A DNA stretch of 64,000 nucleotides from Frondihabitans sp. PAMC 28766 (GCF_001577365.1 NZ_CP014513.1:3596001-3660000), one strand, 5' to 3'. Shown: positions 36,120 through 46,209, counted from the stretch's first letter. Notes: generated by a model from the sequence alone, not told the origin. A program made the numbers and translations.

Positions 36120-38147
36120 ATGACAGAACTGTTCTTCCCCAAACGCACGGTGCACCTCGACTTCCACACCGGGCCCCAGGTGCCCGGCGTGGGCGCGAAG
36201 TTCGACCCCGAGGCCTTCGCCGACACCTTCGCGCGTGCTGACGTCGACAGCGTGACCGTCTTCGCGAAGTGCCACCACGGGCACCTCTACTACGACACCG
36301 ACCGGCCCGAGCGGCACCCCGGCCTCGCCCGCGACCTCGATCTGCTCGAGCAGCAGATCGAGGCCCTCCACTCGCGCGGCATCCGGGCGCCGATCTACGT
36401 CAGCGTCCAGTGCGACGAGTACGCGGCGAACCTCCACCCCGACTGGATCGCGATGGACGGCCTCGAGCAGGTCAAATGGTCCGACGGCACGTTCGACGCC
36501 GGCTGGCAGATCCTCGATATGTCGAGCCCGTACCAGGACTTCCTCGCCGAGCAGGTGCAGGAGGTCATCGACCGGTTCGCCCCTCTCGACGGGCTCTTCC
36601 TCGACATGTGCTGGGACCAGCCGAGCACCTCCGTGTGGGCCAAGCGCGGGATGCAGGATGCCGGGCGGGATCCTGAATCCGTCGACGACCGGGCCGTCTA
36701 CGCGCGCCAGGTCGCCCACCAGTACATGCAGCGCTTCCAGGCGATGGTCGAGCCGCACCTCGACCCGGAGGTCGCCTCCGGCGTCTGGTTCAACAGCCGG
36801 CCGAAGACCGCTCTCGACGTCGAGGAGAAGTTCTTGCGCCACATCGAGATCGAGGCGCTGCCGTCGGGCGGCTGGGGCTACTCGTTCTTCCCGTACACGG
36901 CGCGGTTCGTGCGCCCCCTGGGCAAACCGACCCTCAGCCACACCGGCCGGTTCCACATGAGCTGGGGCGACAACGGAGGCCTCAAGCCGAAAGCGGCCCT
37001 CCACTACGAGACCAGCCAGATCCTCTCGCAGGGCCTGACCTCGGGCGTCGGCGACCTCCTCGCCCCCTCGGGCGAACTCAACCCCGCCATCTACGACCTC
37101 GTCGGCAGCGCCTATCACCATGTGAAGGCGTGCGAGCCGTTCATCGAGGGCGCCTCGGTGCGCACCGAGGCGGCGCTCGTGATCGACCCGGCACTCGGTG
37201 ACACCCCGGGGCCGTCGGGCATCGGGGCGCTCCGAGGGCTTCAGCAGCTGCGGGTGCAGTTCGACATCGTGCCGCCCTCGGCCGACCTGTCGAGATACGA
37301 GCTCGTGGTGGTGCCCGAGACCACGGCCGTCACCGGCCCCCTCGCCGACAGCCTGGCCGCACGGGCCGCGGCGGGCGCGTCGATCCTGATCTCGCGCGGC
37401 GCCGACTCCGGCAGCGGCGAGCGCGACGAACTGTCCGCGCTCGGCGTGCTGCTCGGCGACGACCTGCCGTACTCGCACGTCTTCCTCCGACCTACGCCCG
37501 CGATCGGCGGGTCGAACGGCTTCGACCACGTCATCTACCGGCGCGGCGTGACCCTCGAGCCGACCGGCGACGCCGAGGTGCTCTGCCAGATCGTGACGCC
37601 CTACTTCGAGCGCGAGTGGGACCACTTCAGCGGCCACTCGTACACGCCGTCGAGCGGCGAGGTCTTCTCGTCGCCCGCCGTCGTGCAGGTCGGCAGCGTG
37701 ATCGTCACCGGCGTCCCGCTGCTGTCGTCGATCGCCACCGACGCGGCACCGGCCTTCCGCGACCTCCTCCGCGCGCTCGTCGACCGACTCCTCCCCCGCC
37801 CGCTCGTCCGTGCCGGCGGCCCGGTCCACCTCGAGACCAGCGTCATGACGACGCCCTCTCGGGCCGTGCTGCACCTCACGAGCTTCGTCTCGACACGGTC
37901 GGCCGAGATCAGCGGCGCAGCGAAAGTGCGCCACACGGGTCTCGACCTCGTCGAGGATCCCTTCCCCCTCGTCGAGGTCGACGTCGCCCTGCGCGTCGAC
38001 CAAGAGATCGCCGCCGTCCACCTGCAACCGGACGGCCTCCCGCTCGACCACACGGTCGAAGACGGCTACCTGAAAATCGCTCCGACCATCCTGAACGGCC
38101 ACGCCATGGTCGTCGTCGACTACGCGGTCGACGCGGCAACAGCGTGA
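36120..38147 (+). CDS. GHL6/GH151-like glycoside hydrolase, copy 1
   Basis: 675 residues. N-terminal TIM-barrel resembling hypothetical glycoside hydrolase 6 (HLDFHTGPQVPGVG, SVTVFAKCHHGHLYYDT, DGLFLDMCWDQP), then a beta-galactosidase-trimerisation-like domain (about 360-560) and a C-terminal beta domain. Proteins of this architecture include GH151, a family with characterised alpha-L-fucosidases. No signal peptide. It lies between a fucose mutarotase and a sugar ABC transporter, which supports a cytoplasmic fucosidase role. Start at 36120 after GAGG; a GTG 3 bp earlier is possible. Confidence 0.75.
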   Translation: MTELFFPKRTVHLDFHTGPQVPGVGAKFDPEAFADTFARADVDSVTVFAKCHHGHLYYDTDRPERHPGLARDLDLLEQQIEALHSRGIRAPIYVSVQCDEYAANLHPDWIAMDGLEQVKWSDGTFDAGWQILDMSSPYQDFLAEQVQEVIDRFAPLDGLFLDMCWDQPSTSVWAKRGMQDAGRDPESVDDRAVYARQVAHQYMQRFQAMVEPHLDPEVASGVWFNSRPKTALDVEEKFLRHIEIEALPSGGWGYSFFPYTARFVRPLGKPTLSHTGRFHMSWGDNGGLKPKAALHYETSQILSQGLTSGVGDLLAPSGELNPAIYDLVGSAYHHVKACEPFIEGASVRTEAALVIDPALGDTPGPSGIGALRGLQQLRVQFDIVPPSADLSRYELVVVPETTAVTGPLADSLAARAAAGASILISRGADSGSGERDELSALGVLLGDDLPYSHVFLRPTPAIGGSNGFDHVIYRRGVTLEPTGDAEVLCQIVTPYFEREWDHFSGHSYTPSSGEVFSSPAVVQVGSVIVTGVPLLSSIATDAAPAFRDLLRALVDRLLPRPLVRAGGPVHLETSVMTTPSRAVLHLTSFVSTRSAEISGAAKVRHTGLDLVEDPFPLVEVDVALRVDQEIAAVHLQPDGLPLDHTVEDGYLKIAPTILNGHAMVVVDYAVDAATA

Positions 38148-38191
38148 CAACCGACGTCACCGCCGACGTCTCCCATCCGAGAGGAAACACC

Positions 38192-39529
38192 ATGCACATC
38201 ACCACCAAGAGGCGGACGCTGCTCGCAGCAGCGGCCCTCGCCTCCGCCACAGCACTCGTTTTGACCGGGTGCTCCGGCTCGAGCAGCAACGGCACCGCCT
38301 CCAAGAGCATCACCGTCCAGGTGCAGACCGGGCAGGAGGCCGAGGTCGCCGCCTTCATCAAGGTCTTCAAGAAGCAGCACCCGGGAGACACTGTGAAGAC
38401 CGTGTCCGTCTCGCAGACCGCGAAGACGGGCTCGAACCTGCAGGTCCTGACGTCGAGCAACGCCCCCGACGTCGCGATCGTGCCGACGAACACCCAGGTG
38501 TTCTCGCGCCTGACGCAGGGCAAGCAGCTGCTCTCGCTCAGCGACGTCTGGAAGAAGGCCGACCTTCAGAAGCTCTACGGCAACTCCCTCGCGAACTCGC
38601 TCAAGACGAACGGGACCCCCTACGTCGTCTCGATCGACTCGACGATCTACAACATCGTCTACTACAACAAGGCGCTCTTCAAGAAGGCCGGCATCGCCAC
38701 CCCGACCGATCACCGCATCGCGTCGCTCTCCGACCTGGAGTCGATGGTCACCAAGCTCAAGGGGATCGGCAAGCAGGGTCTGTCGATCGGGCCCGGCGAC
38801 AACTTCCAGTCCAGCTGGATGATCGACGCCTTCCTGCCGACGGCGTCGTCGACCAGCCAGCTGCAGAACTACCTGACGAACTGGGAGTCGAGCAAGACGA
38901 AGATCACGGCGAAGTACACCGACGCCCCCTTCGTCGACTCGATCTCGCGCATCCAGGCGATGGGCAAGGCCGGCGTCTTCCAGACCGGCTACCTCGGCCA
39001 GACCGTGCCGCAGTCGGAGTCGAACTTCGTGCAGCAGAGCGCCGGCATGGTGCTCGACGGCAGCTACAGCCCGGCGACGTTCAAGAAGGACGGCATCAAC
39101 TTCGACTACGACTGGGCGCTCCTGCCTCCGATCGACTCGTCGAAGAAGACGCAGGTCTCGCTGTACAACGGCGACGCCTACGCCATCCCGGCCCGCGCCA
39201 AGAACCCGACCGTCGCGAAGCAGTTCCTCGAGTCGGTCATGTCGGCCGAGGGCCAGACGACGACGATCGCCTCGGGCAGCCTTCCCGCGACGAACAACGT
39301 GCCGAAGAGCGCCTTCAGCGGCACCGCCGTCCAGGTGCAGGAGATCCTCGCCGACGAGGCGAAGAACGGCGGTCAGCCCGGCTGGACCTCGGTCGTGCCC
39401 GGCGGCCTCGGCCAGCAGCTCGTCGACCCGAAGATCCAGGAGCTGCTGAACGGCAACGGCTCGGCTCAGGCGATCGGCCAGGCGGTCGACTCCGAGCTCC
39501 AGACCGTCCGCTCCGGCAACGCCAACTAG
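38192..39529 (+). CDS. CUT1 sugar ABC transporter substrate-binding lipoprotein (fucoside type)
   Basis: 445 residues. Signal peptide with KRR near the start, hydrophobic core and lipobox LTGC (C27). The mature protein has the family-1 fold: FIKVFKKQHPGDTVK, NAPDVAIVP, YNIVYYNKALFKKAGI. GAGAGGAA precedes the ATG. It sits between a GH151-like gene and two permease genes, so the ligand is probably L-fucose or a small fucoside. Confidence 0.88.
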   Translation: MHITTKRRTLLAAAALASATALVLTGCSGSSSNGTASKSITVQVQTGQEAEVAAFIKVFKKQHPGDTVKTVSVSQTAKTGSNLQVLTSSNAPDVAIVPTNTQVFSRLTQGKQLLSLSDVWKKADLQKLYGNSLANSLKTNGTPYVVSIDSTIYNIVYYNKALFKKAGIATPTDHRIASLSDLESMVTKLKGIGKQGLSIGPGDNFQSSWMIDAFLPTASSTSQLQNYLTNWESSKTKITAKYTDAPFVDSISRIQAMGKAGVFQTGYLGQTVPQSESNFVQQSAGMVLDGSYSPATFKKDGINFDYDWALLPPIDSSKKTQVSLYNGDAYAIPARAKNPTVAKQFLESVMSAEGQTTTIASGSLPATNNVPKSAFSGTAVQVQEILADEAKNGGQPGWTSVVPGGLGQQLVDPKIQELLNGNGSAQAIGQAVDSELQTVRSGNAN

Positions 39530-39546
39530 CAATCCGCTGCGGCCCC

Positions 39547-39572
39547 GGGGGCGGGCGACATGACCCGCCCCC
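39547..39572 (+). terminator. Intercistronic 9-bp G/C stem-loop between binding protein and permease
   Basis: GGGGGCGGG - 8-base loop - CCCGCCCCC, a perfect 9-bp stem lying 17 bp after the binding-protein stop and before the first permease. It is the same arrangement as at 12861-12918 in the other sugar ABC operon. Likely role: protect the upstream mRNA or attenuate permease transcription. Confidence 0.65.
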
Positions 39573-39605
39573 TCCGGTCGCCCCTGCAACCGAAAGGAAG
39601 ACATC

Positions 39606-40570
39606 GTGGCCACAATCGACAGCGGACGCGCCGCTCGGCGACCGAGAGCGGCGAGCCCGACCACGGGCACCCCCCGGCCCTCCCGCCGACCGGGCATCGT
39701 CGGAAGCAAGCGCTCGACACTGGCCATCGCCGTCCTCCCCGCGGTCGTCCTGATGGTCGGCTTCGTGGGCGTCCCCGCGATCCAGGGCATCCGGATCGCG
39801 TTCTCCGACTGGCGCGGATTCGGGCCAGTCGATTTCATCGGCTTCGGCAACTTCGTCGACGCCTTCAACAACACCCCCTTTCTTGGCTCGCTGGGCACCA
39901 CCGCGATCTACTCGCTGTCGAGCATGGTCGGCATCGTGGTGCTGGCCACGCTGCTCGCCGTCGCGGTCAGCTCGCGCATGAAGGGCTCGCCCTTCTACCG
40001 GGTGGTCTGGTTCCTGCCGGCATCGCCCCGGTGGCCGCCGCCGGTGTCTTCTGGTCGGTGGCCTTCCAGCCGCGCACCGGAATCGTCAACGTCTTCCTCG
40101 GCGCCATCGGCCTCGGCAGCAATCACGCCTGGCTCGCCAGCGAGAACCTGTCGATCTACCCCACGATCTTCGTCACCATCTGGGCGAACGTCGGGTTCGC
40201 CTTCCTCCTGCTGCTCGGGGCGGTCGAGCAGATCCCGATCTCGACCTACGAGGCGGCCAGGATCGACGGTGCCAGCGCGGTCCGGACGTTCTTCTCGATC
40301 ACTCTTCCGCTTATCCGGCCGGTGCTCGCCGTCACGGCCATCCTCGAGTTGATCTTCCAGTTCAACGGCTTCACGATCATCTTCGCGATGACGCAGGGCG
40401 GGCCCGGGTACGCCACCAGCGTGCTGCCCGTGCTCGTCTACAAGGAGGCCTTCCAGCAGGTCAACTTCGGGCTCGCGAGCGCGATGGCCGTCATGGGCGG
40501 GGCGATCCTCATCGTCGTCGGCCTCGTGAGCATCCGGCTCAGCCGGTCGAAGCAAGAGGAGAAGATCTGA
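39606..40570 (+). pseudogene. CUT1 sugar ABC permease, MalF type, single-base frameshift
   Basis: The first frame runs from a GTG at 39606 (GAAAGGAAG upstream) through a basic N-terminus and the first helix (TLAIAVLPAVVLMVGFVGVP) to YRVVWFLP. At about 40015-40022 the frame changes; the other frame continues IAPVAAAGVFWSVAF, the EAA loop STYEAARIDGASAVRTF, and the end at 40570. A single extra base in the CCGGCATC stretch joins them into a normal 320-residue permease. All functional parts are present, so this is probably a sequence error; if real, the fucoside transporter is dead. Confidence 0.8.
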
Positions 40571-41409
40571 TGCTGAAGCGACGCCTGGGGCTCACCGTCG
40601 GGCAGATCCTGCTCATCGCCTGGACCCTGCTCACCCTGCTGCCCTTCCTGCTCATCGCCGTCTCGTCGCTCCGCGACAACGCGGGGCTGTTCAACTATCC
40701 GCTGGGCATCGGCGGGACCTACCACGCGAGCAACTACGCCACCGCCTGGAAGGGCCCGAGCGGCACGACCGGCATGGTGACGTACTTCCGCAACACGGGG
40801 CTCGCTGCCGTGGTGGCGCTGCTCGTCACCCTCACGTTCGGCACGACGGCGGCCTACTTCGCGACGAAGCTGAGCCAGCGGTCACGGTCGGCTTTCCTCG
40901 CCGTCTTCCTCGGCGGTCAGGTCGTGCCGTTCGTGCTGATCCTGGTGCCGTACTTCCAGGTCTTCAACGCCCTGTCGATCCTGAGCAACCCGGCTGCTCT
41001 CGGCGTCGCCTATGGCGTGCTCACGCTGCCGACGACGGTGCTGGTGCTCAACTCCTTCTTCACCGACTTCCCGCAGGAGCTGATCGAGGCGGCGACGGTC
41101 GACGGCCTGGGAGAGTTCTCGGCCTACCTGCGCATCGTGCTGCCGCTCTCGAAGGGCGCCATCACCGCCGTCGGCATGCTCGCTCTCATCTACGTCTGGG
41201 GTGAGGCCCAGCTGGGCGTCGTCCTGCTGCAGTCGCCGCAGTCGCAGACGGTCACCGTCGGCCTCCTCGGGTTCCAGGGGCAGTTCACATCCGACCTGGG
41301 GCCGCTGTTCGCAGGGCTCAGCATCGCCTCGATCCCCGTCATAGTCATCTACCTGATCTTCAATCGCTTCATCACCAAGGGAATCGCTCTCGGCGGGGTG
41401 TTCCGGTGA
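40570..41409 (+). CDS. CUT1 sugar ABC transporter permease, MalG type
   Basis: 279 residues, six predicted helices, EAA loop ELIEAATVDGLGEFSAYLR. It starts at the A of the upstream TGA stop (coupled). Last gene of the mutarotase-GH151-ABC operon. No ATPase gene nearby. Convergent with the LtnD-like dehydrogenase gene. Confidence 0.9.
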   Translation: MLKRRLGLTVGQILLIAWTLLTLLPFLLIAVSSLRDNAGLFNYPLGIGGTYHASNYATAWKGPSGTTGMVTYFRNTGLAAVVALLVTLTFGTTAAYFATKLSQRSRSAFLAVFLGGQVVPFVLILVPYFQVFNALSILSNPAALGVAYGVLTLPTTVLVLNSFFTDFPQELIEAATVDGLGEFSAYLRIVLPLSKGAITAVGMLALIYVWGEAQLGVVLLQSPQSQTVTVGLLGFQGQFTSDLGPLFAGLSIASIPVIVIYLIFNRFITKGIALGGVFR

Positions 41410-41421
41410 CCTCGGCCGGCC

Positions 41422-42315
41422 TCATTCTTTCGGGGCGACGACCGTGATGACCGCCGAGTCGTCGGCGGTGGCGAGGCCGGCCGCGGCCCCCATCAGGAAC
41501 AGCTGCTCGGCGGCCGATGCGACCGGTGTCGGCAGCCCCAGGCCCTTGGCCGACCGTGTGACGATCCCCAGATCCTTCACGAAGATGTCGAGGCGGCTCA
41601 GCACCTCGGCGCCGGCGTCGTCGTAGGCCTCGAGCATGCGAGGCCCACGGTTCGCGAGCATGAACGACTCGGCAGCCCCGGTGGAGAGAGTGGCGAGCAC
41701 GCTCGGCACGTCGAGGCCGAGGCGACCGGCGAGGGCGAGCGCCTCGGTGGCGGCTGCGATGTGCACGCCGCAGAGCAGCTGGTTGACCGTCTTGAACGCC
41801 TGCCCGGCCCCCGGGTGGTCGCCGACGATCGTCAGCGTCGAGGCCAGGAGGTCGAGCGCCGGCCGAGAGCGCTCGACCGCTGACGGGGTCGCCCCGACGA
41901 CGACCAGGAGATCGCCCTCGCCGGCCCGGACCGGACCGCCGCTCAGAGGCGCATCGACGAGGCTTACCCCCCTCTCGTCGAGGCGGCTGGCGATCGACAC
42001 GATGCCGTCCATTCCGACGGTGCTGGTCAGGATGACTACGCAGCCCCTCGGGAGCGCTTCGACGATGCCGTCGGCGCCGAACAGGGCCTCTTCGAGCTGG
42101 CTGGAGTCGCGGACGGCCAGAAGCACCGCGTCGACCCCCTGCGAGCATTCCACAGCGGATGCGAATGTCGTGATCCCGCGCGTCTCGGCGAGCGCCAGCC
42201 GATCCTCCGCGATGTCGAATCCGTGCACCGTCAGCCCGCTGGCGAGGCGGCTCGCCATCGGCAGGCCCATGGCCCCGAGGCCGATGACCCCGACCGTGTA
42301 TTCGTGTTCGCTCAT
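41422..42315 (-). CDS. NAD-binding beta-hydroxyacid dehydrogenase, L-threonate-dehydrogenase-like
   Basis: 297 residues: GVIGLGAMGLPMASRLA (Rossmann), VDAPLSGGPVRAGEGDL (the conserved DAPVSGG substrate loop), and the catalytic lysine in AGQAFKTVNQLLCG. Tight pairing with a DUF1537 kinase is the signature of threonate/erythronate pathways, in which the dehydrogenase oxidises the four-carbon acid before the kinase phosphorylates the 3-oxo product. AAGGAA precedes the ATG; the kinase stop lies 4 bp upstream. Confidence 0.82.
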   Translation of the reverse strand: MSEHEYTVGVIGLGAMGLPMASRLASGLTVHGFDIAEDRLALAETRGITTFASAVECSQGVDAVLLAVRDSSQLEEALFGADGIVEALPRGCVVILTSTVGMDGIVSIASRLDERGVSLVDAPLSGGPVRAGEGDLLVVVGATPSAVERSRPALDLLASTLTIVGDHPGAGQAFKTVNQLLCGVHIAAATEALALAGRLGLDVPSVLATLSTGAAESFMLANRGPRMLEAYDDAGAEVLSRLDIFVKDLGIVTRSAKGLGLPTPVASAAEQLFLMGAAAGLATADDSAVITVVAPKE

Positions 42316-42319
42316 TCCG

Positions 42320-43762
42320 TCATTCCTTCTCTTCGTCTTCGGGACCACCGCGGCCGGTCGGCCGAGCGCTGAGGCGGTCGACGACGACCGCCAGAGAGTC
42401 GTCGTCGCCGACGTTTCCGGCGAAGACGACGAACGGCACCCCTCGGGCGGGCCCCTCCGCGGGCTGCCAGAGCGAGACGAGCCCGGGCAGGAGCGATCCG
42501 CGCACGATCGCACGCCGGATCCCGAGCCCTTCGGTGGCCACATCGCTCGACGTGATGCCGCCCTTCGCGACCACGAACCGCGGCGTGGTGATCTCACTGA
42601 CGCCTCGAACGACCGACACGACGAGCTCGGAGACCCGGCGTGCGAGCCGCAGGCTCTCGTCGGCATCGGCGCCGCGGATGAGGCTGCGGCTGGTGAAGAG
42701 CACTACGTCACCGCGGGTCAGCGCGTCGGCCACGCTCGCCGAGATGGTCGCTGCGTAGTCGGCCGCGTCGGAATCCGCCGTCGCCGCATCGAGCTCGACG
42801 GCGGTGAGATCGGGGCGCGCCGCGATGAGCCGCGCCAGCTGCCGCGTGGTGAGCTCGACATGCGAGCCGACCACGATCAGGCCGCCGCGATCGTCGGTGC
42901 TGAGCCCGGCCAGCTGGGCTTCCGTCAGGGGCCCGGCCGCGCCCTGTCCGATCCGCGCACGGACGAACGGCGGGCCGACCCGGTAGAGGAACACCTTGCC
43001 GGCGGCCTCCGCGCGAGCGAGCCCGGCCGCCACCACGCGAAGGTCGTCGTCGGTCACCGCGTCGACGACGACGGGCGACCCGCCGTCGACCTGCGACAGA
43101 AGGGCGGCGACAGCCGCCGGGCCGTGGCGAACGACACCGAGGCCGAGCCGCACGACGGCGCCGGCGGCATAGCGGCCACCCGACTTCTCGGCCACCCAGT
43201 CGGCCAGATCGGAGTGCGTGTACCCGAACGTCGCGTCGCGGGCGTAGTCGGTCGCTGCCACCTCGACCATCTCGGATCCTGCCCGCACGTAGTGGACCCC
43301 GTCGACGGTGATCCTGCCCGCGTCGGGGAAGGCGGGCACGATCAGGATGCCGTCGACCGTCGTGCCGCGCTCGTGTCGCAGCGTCTCGGCGATGACGTCG
43401 GTCTCGAGCGGGAAGTGCCCCCGCAGGGTCGAATCGCTGCGGCTGACGAAGGCCAGTCGGCGGGTGCCGCCGACCGCCAGGGCGTGACGGACGACTTCGG
43501 CGTCGCGCGCTGCCGCGGCCGCAGGATCGAGGCTGCGCGTGTTGGTCAGCACGTAGACCGCCCGGGCCCCGCTCTCGAACGCCCACGTGAAGTCGGCGAC
43601 GGCCCACGTCGTCAGCACCGGCAGGTCGCGGACGGACTGCGTGCCGGTCGGGTCGTCGTCGAGCACGACGAAGACCGCACCGTCGTCGTCGAGAGTGGCG
43701 CTCTCGTCACCCGTCAGGAACCTCTCGGGGGGTTGCCCGAGAAGAAGCTCGTGTTCGTCCAT
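42320..43762 (-). CDS. DUF1537 four-carbon acid sugar kinase
   Basis: 480 residues. N-terminal substrate domain with VVLDDDPTGTQSVRDLP, the family signature, then TNTRSL and SRSDSTLRGHFPLE; the C-terminal ATP domain has KGGITSSDVATEGLG and LWQPAEGPARGVPFVVFAGNVG. The family phosphorylates D- or L-threonate, erythronate or their 3-oxo forms. ATG at 43762 with AAGGG upstream; a GTG 6 bp earlier is possible. With the LtnD-like gene it forms a two-gene operon divergent from the L-fucose dehydrogenase operon. Confidence 0.87.
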   Translation of the reverse strand: MDEHELLLGQPPERFLTGDESATLDDDGAVFVVLDDDPTGTQSVRDLPVLTTWAVADFTWAFESGARAVYVLTNTRSLDPAAAAARDAEVVRHALAVGGTRRLAFVSRSDSTLRGHFPLETDVIAETLRHERGTTVDGILIVPAFPDAGRITVDGVHYVRAGSEMVEVAATDYARDATFGYTHSDLADWVAEKSGGRYAAGAVVRLGLGVVRHGPAAVAALLSQVDGGSPVVVDAVTDDDLRVVAAGLARAEAAGKVFLYRVGPPFVRARIGQGAAGPLTEAQLAGLSTDDRGGLIVVGSHVELTTRQLARLIAARPDLTAVELDAATADSDAADYAATISASVADALTRGDVVLFTSRSLIRGADADESLRLARRVSELVVSVVRGVSEITTPRFVVAKGGITSSDVATEGLGIRRAIVRGSLLPGLVSLWQPAEGPARGVPFVVFAGNVGDDDSLAVVVDRLSARPTGRGGPEDEEKE

Positions 43763-43792
43763 GATCACCCTTTGATCGAATAGAACTGATGT

Positions 43793-43802
43793 ATTTGCAA
43801 AT
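43793..43802. promoter_or_regulatory. Palindrome ATTTGCAAAT upstream of DUF1537 kinase
   Basis: A perfect 10-bp palindrome 31 bp upstream of the kinase start, in an A/T-rich segment of the divergent promoter. A candidate operator for the DUF1537/LtnD pair; regulator unknown. Confidence 0.4.
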
Positions 43803-43851
43803 TCAAGTCAAACTCGCCCCGATTTCCGCCGCACAGAGTGCCTCTCACCAG

Positions 43852-43872
43852 GATTGATCATATGTCTATACT
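43852..43872. promoter_or_regulatory. Conserved 21-bp promoter block (copy 1), GTCTATAC core
   Basis: A 21-bp block starting GATTGATCATATG and containing GTCTATAC (43864-43871), which fits the GTnTAnAC operator consensus of HutC-type GntR proteins. It matches the block at 56606-56626 at 19 of 21 positions. TATACT could be the -10, so a bound repressor would cover it. It lies 32 bp before the aldo-keto reductase start. Confidence 0.65.
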
Positions 43873-43903
43873 AACAAGCACGTCATCTGAAGAAAGGCCT
43901 CCG

Positions 43904-44893
43904 ATGCAGACTCGCACGACGAGAACCGGTCTGGCTCTCACCGAGCTCGGCTTCGGCGGGGCTCCCCTGGGCAATCTCTACACCGAGGTGACCGACGAGG
44001 AGGCCGCAGGTGCCGTTGAAGCCGCCTGGGAGAGCGGCGTCCGCTACTTCGACACGGCACCGCACTACGGTGTCGGGCTCAGTGAGCGGCGCCTGGGTGC
44101 ACTTCTCGCGCGATACCCCCGCGACGAGTACTTCCTGTCGACGAAGGTCGGACGACTGCTCGCCGCCGACCCTGGCGCGACCGGTCGAGACGGGCAGGGC
44201 TTCGACGTGCCGGCGACGACGAAACGGGTCTGGGGCTTCAGCCGCGACGGCGTCCTTCGCTCGGTCGACGAGAGCCTCGAGCGCCTCGGCCTCGACCGGA
44301 TCGACATCCTCTACGTGCACGACCCCGACGACCACTACCTCGAGGCGTCTCTCGAAGCCGTGCCGGCCCTCGTCGAACTGCGCGAGCAGGGCGTGGTCAG
44401 CACCATCGGGGTCGGCATGAACCAGACCGAGCTGCCGGCTCGGTTCATCCGCGAGACCGATGTCGACCTGGTCATGCTGGCCGGCCGCTACACGCTCCTC
44501 GACCAGAGCGGTCTCGACGAGCTGCTGCCCCTGGCCGAGGAGCGCGGCGTCGGCATCGTCGCCGCCGGCGTCTACAACTCGGGGCTGCTGGCGACGGACC
44601 GCCCGACGACCGACGCCAAGTACGACTACGAAGACGCGCCGGAAGACCTCGTCTCGCGCGCCCACCTTCTGGCCGACATCGCCGAATCGCACGGCGCAAC
44701 CCTTCCCGAGGCGGCCGTCGCATTCCCGCTCCGCCACCCCTCCGTGCTCTCGGTCGTTCTCGGGGCCCGCGACGCGGCGCAGGTGACGAGCAACGTCGGG
44801 CGCTACCGAGCTCCCCTGCCACAAGAGCTGTGGGACGACCTGATCACCCAGGGCTTCATCGCCGAACGCCCTGCGAGCAAGGAGACGAAATGA
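43904..44893 (+). CDS. Aldo-keto reductase, likely L-fucose 1-dehydrogenase
   Basis: 329 residues. Catalytic tetrad D50 and Y55 (YFDTAPHYG), K81 (STKVGRLL) and H139 (YVHDPDD). The group contains D-threo-aldose/L-fucose 1-dehydrogenases and pyridoxal dehydrogenase. It oxidises L-fucose to the lactone that the amidohydrolase two genes on would open. GAAAGG precedes the ATG, which is 32 bp after the conserved promoter block. Its stop overlaps the fuconate dehydratase start (ATGA). Confidence 0.85.
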   Translation: MQTRTTRTGLALTELGFGGAPLGNLYTEVTDEEAAGAVEAAWESGVRYFDTAPHYGVGLSERRLGALLARYPRDEYFLSTKVGRLLAADPGATGRDGQGFDVPATTKRVWGFSRDGVLRSVDESLERLGLDRIDILYVHDPDDHYLEASLEAVPALVELREQGVVSTIGVGMNQTELPARFIRETDVDLVMLAGRYTLLDQSGLDELLPLAEERGVGIVAAGVYNSGLLATDRPTTDAKYDYEDAPEDLVSRAHLLADIAESHGATLPEAAVAFPLRHPSVLSVVLGARDAAQVTSNVGRYRAPLPQELWDDLITQGFIAERPASKETK

Positions 44894-46208
44894 CGAAGAT
44901 CACCGGAGCGACCGTCTACGACGTGCGGTTCCCCACCTCGAAGAGCATGGACGGCTCGGACGCCATGAACAAGGACGGCGACTACTCGGCGGCCTACGTG
45001 GTGCTGCACACCGACGATCCGGCCCTCTCTGGGTTCGGTTTCACGTTCACGATCGGCCGGGGCAACGACATCTGCGTGCTCGCCGCCCAGCAGCGGGCGC
45101 TCCCCTCGTCGGTCGCGACGTCGACGAGATGGTGGCCGATCTCGGCGGCGTCTACCGCGGTCTCAAGTCGGACTCGCAGTTGCGCTGGCTCGGCCCGGAG
45201 AAAGGCGTCGAGCACCTGGCGATGGCGGCCGTCATGAACGCCGTCTGGGATCTCGCCGCCCGCCGGGCCGGGAAGCCGCTGTGGCGCCTCCTGGTCGACA
45301 TGACGCCCGAGCAGCTCGTCGACGTGGCCGACCTCACCTACCTGTCGGACGTGCTCACGCGCGAGGAGGCGATCTCGATGCTCGAAGAACTCGCCCCCAC
45401 CCGTGCCGAGCGCATCGCCCAGCTCGACCGCACCGGCTACCCCTGCTACACGACGAGTGCCGGCTGGCTCGGCTACTCCGACGAGAAGCTCCGGCGCCTC
45501 GCCCAGGAGGCCGTCGACGAAGGCTACTCGAACATCAAGCTGAAGGTGGGGGCGAACGTCGACGACGACATCCGGCGCCTCCGCATCGCCCGCGAGGTGG
45601 TCGGGCCCGACGCCAACATCATGATCGACGCCAACCAGGTGTGGGACGTGCCCGAGGCCATCGAGTGGGTGCTCAAGCTCAAGGAGTTCAAGCCGCTCTG
45701 GATCGAGGAGCCGACGAGCCCCGACGACATCCTGGGCCACGCCGCCGTGCGGCGCGCCGTCGCGCCCATCGGCGTCGCGACCGGCGAGCACGGCATGAAC
45801 CGGGTGCTCTTCAAGCAGATGTTCCAGGCGGGGGCGATCGACTACTGCCAGCTCGACTCGGCGCGGCTGGCGAGCATCAACGAGATCCTGGCCGTCTATC
45901 TGATGGCCAAGAAGTTCGACGTGCCGGTGTGCCCGCACGCCGGCGGGGTCGGGCTCTGCGAGCTCGTGCAGCACCTCTCGATCGTCGACTACGTCGCTCT
46001 CTCGGGCGACCTCGAGGGCAGGATCACCGAATACGTCGACCACCTCCACGAGCACTTCGTCGAGCCGTGCGTCGTCGCGAACGGGGCCTACGTGCTGCCG
46101 ACCGCGCCGGGGTACAGCGCCGAGATGTTCCAGGAGAGCGTCGAGACCTACAGCTTTCCGAACGGCGCCTACTGGACCTCCGCCGAGGCGGGCACCCAGG
46201 TCGCCTGA
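44890..46208 (+). pseudogene. L-fuconate dehydratase (enolase superfamily), single-base frameshift
   Basis: N-terminal frame: [19 protein letters not shown] and [16 protein letters not shown], characteristic of L-fuconate dehydratase. At a run of four C (45102-45105) the frame is lost and continues in the other as [33 protein letters not shown], then KLKVG (catalytic lysine), MIDANQ, IEEPTSPDD and CPHAGGVGLCE to the end. One more C gives an unbroken protein of about 440 residues, normal for FucD. All active-site parts are present, so a base-calling error is likely. It dehydrates L-fuconate to 2-keto-3-deoxy-L-fuconate. Confidence 0.85.
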
Positions 46209-46209
46209 G

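Noticed and set aside
36021..38150. Long open frame of about 700 codons on the minus strand
   Set aside because: It mirrors the GH151-like gene on the plus strand, is rich in low-complexity Arg/Val/Asp/Gly, and has no domain. High GC creates such antisense frames.
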